From the NCBI GenBank assembly GCA_019747615.1, contig JAIEQQ010000079.1, positions 1 through 13,368 on the forward strand: 13,368 bases of DNA. The letters are read 5' to 3'. The position numbers and the translations under genes are program-made. Shown here in pieces: positions 8,801 to 13,368 of the stretch (its first letter is position 1; each line of letters starts with the position of its first letter). The DNA is from Phycisphaerales bacterium (GTDB taxonomy: Bacteria; Planctomycetota; Phycisphaerae; Phycisphaerales; UBA1924). The notes under the pieces are model-generated. The model was not told where the DNA came from. It saw only the letters and a program-made list of their open reading frames with translations, and made no database searches.

Positions 8801-10299
8801 TCGTGACCAGCTCGTCAGCGTCCTTCAGCACCGCCCACTCAACGAGCCGCTTGGCGAGATCCTTCAACCTCACCAGGTCCGACGCGACCGCACCCTTCGC
8901 TTCGTCGCTCAGCGCGCTGGCCTTGCCCTCAACCGCGTCGTCCCATTGCTCGCGCGTTGATGCGAGCGGCGTGCCGGCCAGCTTCGCACACTCCATCAGC
9001 ACCGTATCGCCCGACTCGGTCCACTTCGCACGCACCGGCGCACCGGGCACGTTGAAGATCGGCCGCAGCCGCGTCAGCGTGGCGTCTTCCGCTGTCAGCG
9101 CCGTGAACGCCACCGGCTTTGTGCTCGCCCCCGAGCCGTTCGAGTCTGACGTCTTCGTGCCGCCCGTCTCGCCCCCGCCCGAGCCGCCCGTCCCTCCGGT
9201 GCCGCCGCTGGGCCCACGGGTTGCCAGAAACGCCGCAACGCCGCCGGCCAGCAACAACGCCCCCACACCACCGCCGATGAGCAGCAACTTCTTCGATCCG
9301 CCCCCGCCGCCACCACCGCCCTTGTCCGTCGCGGCGTCCGCATCACCCCAGGCAGCGGGCGTGCTCTCTTGCGCCATCGACTCCCCGCCCGTGGCCGCCG
9401 CCTTGGCGCTCGGCGCACCAGCCGGTGACGCGTTGCCGCTACGCGCAGGTGCCGCGACGGCCGGCGCACTCGCTGCCGCCTTCGCACGCTCGCCCTTGCC
9501 CGCCTTCCCGCCGCCAAGCTTCTCCTCGTGCGCCCGCACCTTCCGCTGCGCCTGGTCCAGCGTCGGCGTGATGTTCGTCTGCCCCAGCAACTCCGCACAC
9601 AGCGCCCGCCAGAACGCGCCGTCGTACCCCCGCTCCTTCCAATCGCTCTCTTCGCGCAGCGACACCATCCCTGTTCGCCGCAGCGGCTGGTTGAACGCCA
9701 TCAGATAGATCAACGACGCCAGCGACACCAGGTCATCGCGCAGCGTCTTGCCGCCGACATCCGTCGCCAGCGGGTCCGCCAGCCACACCTGCGGCACCTC
9801 GGCCTTCTGCCGCTCCTCCTCCTCCACGCCCCGCGGCATCGGCGTCGCATCCAAAAACACGTTCTGCGGCTTCAGGCTCCCGTGCCCGCGCCGCATCCCG
9901 TCCTCCATCGACCGCAGCGCCGCCACCACACCCGCCACAATCCGCGAGAACGACTGCTCGTCAACATTCAGCCTGCGTACCGAAAACAGCGTGTCGAGGT
10001 TCTGCGAGCGATCGTCGCTCGTCGCGTACAAATCCGTGACGTAGTACGCCCCGACCTCGCTCACCCCCGACTCGTGGATCGGCGGCCCAACCCCCCCCCC
10101 CCCGTTTCTGGATCTCGATCTGCTTCAGAAAGTCATCGATCGCGCCCTGATCCCGCTCGCCGGTCAGGTCGTCAACCGCCACCCGCTCTTTGACGACAAA
10201 CCGCTTCTCGCCCGCATCCGCCCTGCGCGCGATGAACACCCGCGTGCCACCGCTCGGGCTCAGCTCGCTCAGCGTTTCGTAAGGACCAAACTTGGCCAT
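5841..10299 (-). CDS. Transmembrane pseudokinase-FGE-like fusion protein of the T6SS locus, frameshifted at a C13 tract
   Basis: The gene starts at the ATG at 10299, with GGAG 10 nt upstream. Its first ~70 codons lie in a different frame from the main reading frame (open from 10064 to 5841). The frames meet in a run of 13 C (G in the mRNA) at 10091-10103; removing one base gives a continuous protein of about 1,485 residues, used for numbering here. An N-terminal protein-kinase-like fold has the ATP-site Lys in FVVKER (K37), but the catalytic loop is HGSLKPQN (about 140-147) instead of HRDLKPxN, so the catalytic Asp is Ser; the DFG equivalent is DPL (about 176-178). An Ala/Lys linker and a Gly run precede one membrane helix (about 337-361), a Gly/Thr-rich linker, and about 800 residues of Ala-rich helical, probably periplasmic sequence. 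The C-terminus (about 1165-1460) is FGE/SUMF1-like: GRLPTASEW (1296-1304), GNVAEF (about 1393-1398), VGGS (about 1422), DVGFRVA (about 1452). No Cys follows VGGS, so FGE catalysis is unlikely. Topology recalls the T6SS kinase PpkA, whose periplasmic part is different. Confidence 0.8.
5850..5871. other. Perfect 8-bp hairpin at the convergent gene ends
   Basis: CGTCGGCT and AGCCGACG flank a 6-nt loop. The hairpin lies within the last codons of the kinase-like gene and about 46 nt after the stop of the convergent small lipoprotein gene. No T-tract follows on either strand, so it is not a standard intrinsic terminator, but it could stabilise or help end either transcript. Confidence 0.35.
10091..10103. 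repeat. Mononucleotide C13 (G13 in mRNA) tract inside the kinase-like gene
   Basis: Thirteen consecutive C residues sit exactly where the two reading frames of the kinase-like gene must join. With 12 or 15 C the frames fuse through a short Gly run; with 13 the upstream frame continues into an unrelated Arg-rich sequence and stops at 9961. It is the longest homopolymer I noticed in the window. Confidence 0.9.
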
Positions 10300-10313
10300 G
10301 ATGCAAAGACTCC

Positions 10314-10343
10314 GCGCCGGCCGGGACAGCCCCGGACCGGCGC
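10314..10343 (-). promoter_or_regulatory. Strong GC hairpin abutting the ribosome site of the kinase-like gene
   Basis: GCGCCGGCCGGG (10314-10325) pairs with CCCGGACCGGCGC (10331-10343) as a 12-bp stem with one bulged base and a 5-nt loop. On the minus-strand mRNA it ends directly before the GGAG (10313-10310) that serves the ATG at 10299. Position and strength suggest control of translation initiation, transcript processing, or a barrier after tssJ. Only a weak run of U follows, so simple termination is less likely. Confidence 0.5.
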
Positions 10344-10422
10344 ATCGTACCAGTCACGCTCGCGCAACGTCAGCCGCGAACGCGCCACCCAGCCGGCGCG
10401 CCCGGGCCATCGCCACGAACGA

Positions 10423-10953
10423 TCACTTCTTTGCTTCGGGCTTCAGGTTCAAAACGTTCACGCCGCCCCGCTGCACCTCTAGACGGATCCTCTCGCCCTC
10501 ATACCGGGCCGGGTCCATCGGCAGTTCCTTGCGCCACGCCACATCCTTGCCCGTGGTGTCCTCGCCGGTCACCTGGGCAAAGACGAACAGCGTGATCGCG
10601 CTGCGCTCCATCGACTTGACCCAGAACGCGTCGGTCTCGGGGATGCTCGCCGACGGCGCGCGATCCGAGAGCTGGAGCATCTTGGCGTACTTGTCGTTGG
10701 CGCCGGCCAGACGATCCGGATCACCGCCGCGGAACCACTCGCGCACGGACTTGCTGGCAAACTTTGCCTGCTCGCCAGCGCCAACGCCGACCAGGTCAAC
10801 CTGCGCGCTGCGCCCACCGTCCACGACGTCCTTGGCCAAGACGACCTCGATCGGCATGACCCCGGCCCGCGGCGCCTTGGCCCCGCACGCGCCGAGCATC
10901 GTCGTCGTCGCCAAAACCGCCGCCACCACCAACGCTCGCATCATTCCCTGCAT
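10423..10953 (-). CDS. tssJ: TssJ-like T6SS outer-membrane lipoprotein
   Basis: TssJ is the outer-membrane lipoprotein that caps the T6SS membrane complex by binding the periplasmic end of TssM. The 176-residue product has a lipoprotein signal peptide with lipobox LGAC and the acylated Cys at residue 23. The mature part looks like a beta-sandwich, opening with an IEVVLAKDV strand and holding a VDLVGVGAGEQAKF strand-turn region. A later KDVAWRKELPMDP segment resembles the WR motif near the end of TssJ proteins. Length fits the family (about 150-180). The typical SPVVVRxYQL block is not clear, so this is a divergent member if it is one. The ATG at 10953 has GAGGAG about 7 nt upstream. It lies between the unrecognised 671-residue protein gene and the kinase-like gene, and supplies the expected partner of the tssK-L-M set. 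An unrelated lipoprotein is the alternative. Confidence 0.55.
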   Translation of the reverse strand: MQGMMRALVVAAVLATTTMLGACGAKAPRAGVMPIEVVLAKDVVDGGRSAQVDLVGVGAGEQAKFASKSVREWFRGGDPDRLAGANDKYAKMLQLSDRAPSASIPETDAFWVKSMERSAITLFVFAQVTGEDTTGKDVAWRKELPMDPARYEGERIRLEVQRGGVNVLNLKPEAKK

Positions 10954-10978
10954 TGCTGTGCTCCTCAGAGTGTGTTCT

Positions 10979-11000
10979 GAAAAATCGACCCGGTGAATCG
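10979..11000 (-). terminator. Weak terminator-like hairpin plus U-tract after the large unknown gene
   Basis: On the minus strand CGATTC and GGGTCG (a 6-bp stem with two G-U pairs, 3-nt loop) are followed by ATTTTT. It begins 14 nt after the stop of the 671-residue protein gene and lies before the tssJ-like gene. The short stem makes it weak; if real, it would partly separate the two transcripts. Confidence 0.25.
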
Positions 11001-11014
11001 CTCAACCAATCCTG

Positions 11015-13030
11015 TCACATGCACGACCGCACAATATCGTGAAGCTCCGCGTCCGCCGCCGGATCGCTCACGATCATGCTCCGCACCTTCCGCACCAGAG
11101 CATACAGATCGCTCAGCAGCGGATCAAAGGCCTTTTCAATCGCCGCCATCGGCGCATCGCCCAGATCGCGGCTCGTGCTATCGGGCCCCACCCCCGGAGT
11201 TGCCCGCACCAGCGCCGCCAGCACCTCGCTCCACAGGCTGAGCGGCACGATCTCCATCGCCTGCGCCGGCGTCAGCTTCACGCCCGACACCCGCTGCGGC
11301 CCCAGCGCATCCATGAACCGCTCATCGCTCGCAAACACCGCCCGCACACGCTGCTCCAGCGGCTTGCCCGCGTCGTGATCCGCCGACACCTGCCGCACGA
11401 GACTCAAAAACTCGTCCAGCGCCACCGCGACGCTCGTGTCACCGCTCACCAGCAGCGTCCGCACGCCCAGCACCATCAGCGAGTACAAGTCACTTGGCGT
11501 GCTCAGCAGCGGCGCAACCTCGAAGAATACCTCGGGCAACTGCGCGCCCTCGCTGGCCTTCAGCTCCGCGACGATCTCCGACGGCAGCTTCATCGGCACG
11601 CTGCGCACGCGCAGCTCGCCGGCGGCCATCGCCGATCGCCCCTCAAGGGCCGCGAACAAGTCCACGCGCCCGGCGCCGGTGCCGAACCGCATCCAGACAC
11701 TGTCTCGCGCCGTCGCCGTGATCCGCTCCTGCGTCGTCAGCGTGCCCTCCAGGATCATCATCTCATCCTGAAGCTGCACGCGCCGGATGCGCAGCTCGCC
11801 CCACGCCCCGCCGCTGGCTCGCGCCGAGCTCGTCGGGTTGTACACGCTCCGTGTCTCTTCCAGCACGCCAAAGAGCTTCCGATCAGTCATCTTGACCGGC
11901 AGCGCCACGGCGCACCCCGGCACCGCCAGCGCAACCCGCGACGACCACAGAAACGGCAAGCCCGGCGAGCCCGCCCCCAGGTGCACGCGGAAGCTCTGCG
12001 CCGTGATGTTCAGCAGCGGCTCCTGCGTCGCCGCCGTCGCCGCCCGCACGCTCGCCGTCGCATCGCACAGCAGCGCGAGCTTGTGATACAGCGTCTCCAG
12101 CACGCGCCCGGTGTTGCCATGACGCGACAGGAACAGCATCCCCGCCTCATCACCCACGCCGCCGGAGTTCTCCGCGATCCGGCTCACCGCCCGCGATGCG
12201 GTCTGCAGCAGAGAGATCGACCCGTCCTCCGTCCCCAGCAGCGTCAGCGCTTGCACATAGTTCTCAAGCCCCACCGGCGCGTGCGGCGTCACCATCAGCA
12301 GCCCGCCGCCGGGGTTGAACACGATCACCTCGGTGCTCACGCCCATCGCCTCACGCAAATCGCTCGGCGTCGCGGCGCCCGCCGCGCTCGGCGCGCCCTC
12401 GGTCAGCGGCACCAAGGCCGATATCGCGTCCGCCTCCGGTTGATACAAATACCGGTGCAAACTCGTGCCAAACGCCGGCAGGTTCTTGCCCGTCAGAAGC
12501 GCATCATCCTCGCACAACGACCAGACCTTGCCCGTCCGCGGGTCCACTGCGCGCATCGCCACACCGCGCCGCAAATCGATCAGCGTCGGCTCCGGGTGCG
12601 TGTCCTCAAACCCCGTCCGCACGATGCCGCCCGGTGATTCCTCGGCAAACCGCTCGCACCGCGCCGCCCATCGCCGGTCCAGGATCGAGTTGTTCAGCAC
12701 TTCCTTCGCCGTGGACATCCGCGGGCTGCTGGTGTCAAAGTTCTGGATCCAGATCTCCAGCCACTGCTGCACGCGCCCGCGCGCATCGGCAATGCACCCC
12801 AGCACCACCGACGCGTCATACGTCTCGCGCAGCGGAATAAACGGCCCGCCCGGCCCCGCCAGCATCCGCGTGCCCGTCCCCGAGCTGCCCAAGGGCATCC
12901 CCGTCCGCACCACCACGCACAACCGCACCGGCGCGGGCGGCCCCGGAATGATCGGTGCCGCGACGCAGCCCGACGGCAGCGCCGCCGGCAGTTTCTGATA
13001 CACAAGCGCTTGAGCCGCAGTTCCCGACAC
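11015..13030 (-). CDS. Unrecognised soluble 671-residue protein of the T6SS locus
   Basis: I do not recognise this protein. It has no signal peptide, no membrane helix and no clear catalytic motif, so it is probably cytoplasmic. The N-terminal ~100 residues are Pro/Gly-rich (PIIPGPPAPV, LAGPGGPFIPL) and look beta-rich. The middle (about 215-420) mixes strands and helices, including VIVFNPGGGLLMVTPH and an Arg/Ala-rich helix. A strand-rich part around 400-500 and a helical C-terminus (about 530-665, ending in LSDLYALVRKVRSMIVSD) follow. The GTG at 13030 has AAGGAGG 5 nt upstream, the best ribosome site nearby; a GTG at 13072 would add 14 residues and has a GAGG-type site. Composition and codon use match the adjacent T6SS genes, and the same-strand position 61 nt before the tssJ-like gene suggests a role in the system. 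A lineage-specific accessory or baseplate-linked subunit is a guess from position only. Confidence 0.8.
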   Translation of the reverse strand: MSGTAAQALVYQKLPAALPSGCVAAPIIPGPPAPVRLCVVVRTGMPLGSSGTGTRMLAGPGGPFIPLRETYDASVVLGCIADARGRVQQWLEIWIQNFDTSSPRMSTAKEVLNNSILDRRWAARCERFAEESPGGIVRTGFEDTHPEPTLIDLRRGVAMRAVDPRTGKVWSLCEDDALLTGKNLPAFGTSLHRYLYQPEADAISALVPLTEGAPSAAGAATPSDLREAMGVSTEVIVFNPGGGLLMVTPHAPVGLENYVQALTLLGTEDGSISLLQTASRAVSRIAENSGGVGDEAGMLFLSRHGNTGRVLETLYHKLALLCDATASVRAATAATQEPLLNITAQSFRVHLGAGSPGLPFLWSSRVALAVPGCAVALPVKMTDRKLFGVLEETRSVYNPTSSARASGGAWGELRIRRVQLQDEMMILEGTLTTQERITATARDSVWMRFGTGAGRVDLFAALEGRSAMAAGELRVRSVPMKLPSEIVAELKASEGAQLPEVFFEVAPLLSTPSDLYSLMVLGVRTLLVSGDTSVAVALDEFLSLVRQVSADHDAGKPLEQRVRAVFASDERFMDALGPQRVSGVKLTPAQAMEIVPLSLWSEVLAALVRATPGVGPDSTSRDLGDAPMAAIEKAFDPLLSDLYALVRKVRSMIVSDPAADAELHDIVRSCM

Positions 13031-13072
13031 GTCCGCCTCCTTCACAACACGCCAAACGCTCTCAGGGCTCAC

Positions 13073-13308
13073 CAGCCCCCCTCAATCACTCGCCACGATC
13101 AACCCTCGAACGGGCCAGTATACAAACTCACGCCCACCTCGGAGTCCCGCGCCGCACTTCCCCCCCGGCCCCCGCCCGACCCCCGACCCGCCCCGTTCCA
13201 GTCCTCGTCCGAATTTGCCCATTTGCCAATTGCTCATTTGCCATTTGCCCGCCCCACGCCCCCCGCCCCAGCCCCCCACTCCGATACACTCCAACACGGA
13301 ACCAAGCT
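13073..13308. promoter_or_regulatory. Divergent intergenic region with probable promoters
   Basis: It separates the large minus-strand unknown gene from the divergent plus-strand gene at 13309. On the minus strand TATACT (13122-13117) matches the -10 consensus at 5 of 6 positions, 45 nt before the GTG at 13072, but no good -35 sits 16-18 nt further up. C-rich runs occupy 13158-13195 and the ATTTGCC repeat block lies at 13213-13249. No gene is visible; short frames on both strands here are Pro- or Gly-rich and lack ribosome sites. Confidence 0.4.
13213..13249. repeat. Cluster of ATTTGCC heptamer repeats
   Basis: ATTTGCC occurs at 13213, 13221, 13236 and 13243, with a degenerate copy (ATTGCTC, 13229-13235) in the middle, giving five units with a 7-8 nt period. 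The block is clearly AT-richer than its surroundings and lies 60 nt before the divergent gene. It resembles short tandem heptamer repeats of other bacterial intergenic regions, and could equally be a repeated binding site. Confidence 0.7.
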
Positions 13309-13368
13309 ATGAGCGATCAAGGCTGGAACACGCAGGGCGACCCCTCTTCGCAGAACGATCCCTCCAGC
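13309..13368 (+). CDS. Start of a divergent gene of unknown product, cut by right edge
   Basis: The ATG at 13309 opens a frame that stays open to the window edge. The 20 visible residues are polar and rich in Ser, Gln, Asn and Asp (MSDQGWNTQG, then a DPSSQNDPSS repeat-like stretch), typical of a disordered N-terminal tail. The upstream ribosome site is weak (CGGAA at 13297-13301). Divergent placement beside a T6SS locus would suit another component or regulator, but 20 residues cannot show which. Confidence 0.5.
   Translation, partial: MSDQGWNTQGDPSSQNDPSS

Noticed and set aside
7191..8960. A 589-codon plus-strand open frame opposite the helical region of the kinase-like gene
   Set aside because: Arg/Leu/His-rich composition without domain or ribosome site; the minus frame has coherent helical protein flanked by kinase and FGE motifs.
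9301..9320. Pro-codon run / short triplet repeat in the kinase-like gene
   Set aside because: On the coding (minus) strand it encodes the Gly linker just before the membrane helix, using mixed Gly codons; a linker, not an unstable repeat.
11039..12637. A 532-codon plus-strand open frame antisense to the large unknown gene
   Set aside because: Same Arg/His/Gln-rich shadow composition; the minus-strand frame has good start signals and balanced composition.

Overview
The window carries part of a type VI secretion system (T6SS) locus from a GC-rich Gram-negative bacterium. Lipoboxed lipoproteins, a DotU/IcmF/TssJ-type envelope complex, GC-rich third codon positions and very large Ala-rich kinase-like and FGE-like proteins fit a planctomycete-like (Planctomycetota) or myxobacterial source. 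No rRNA, tRNA or housekeeping gene is present to settle this. I saw no CRISPR array, insertion sequence or tRNA. Layout, right to left along the minus strand (direction of transcription): an unrecognised soluble protein of about 670 aa (11015-13030, possible start 13072); a TssJ-like outer-membrane lipoprotein (10423-10953); a very large membrane protein (5841-10299) with an N-terminal kinase-like domain, one transmembrane helix, a long Ala-rich helical region and a C-terminal formylglycine-generating-enzyme (FGE/SUMF1)-like domain; then, after a gap holding a small plus-strand lipoprotein gene (5534-5803), a tight run of a TagH-C-terminal-like protein (4280-5227), tssK (2864-4237), tssL (2078-2800) and the first 661 codons of tssM (from 1983 off the left edge). 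At the far right a divergent plus-strand gene begins at 13309 and leaves the window after 20 codons. How the parts fit: TssJ, TssL and TssM form the trans-envelope complex and TssK links it to the baseplate. In several known T6SSs a transmembrane Thr kinase (PpkA) and an FHA protein (Fha1/TagH) switch on assembly by phosphorylation. Here the kinase-like protein has lost the catalytic Asp of the HRD motif, the TagH-like protein has no FHA domain, and the FGE-like domain has no cysteine where the catalytic ones would lie. The locus therefore looks like a T6SS whose phospho-switch has become a non-catalytic, structural or ligand-sensing module. The kinase-like gene is also interrupted by a 13-C homopolymer that puts its first ~70 codons out of frame with the rest: a sequencing error, a phase-variable switch, or a slippage site. 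Baseplate, sheath, tube and spike genes (tssA/B/C/E/F/G/H/I, hcp) are not in the window.
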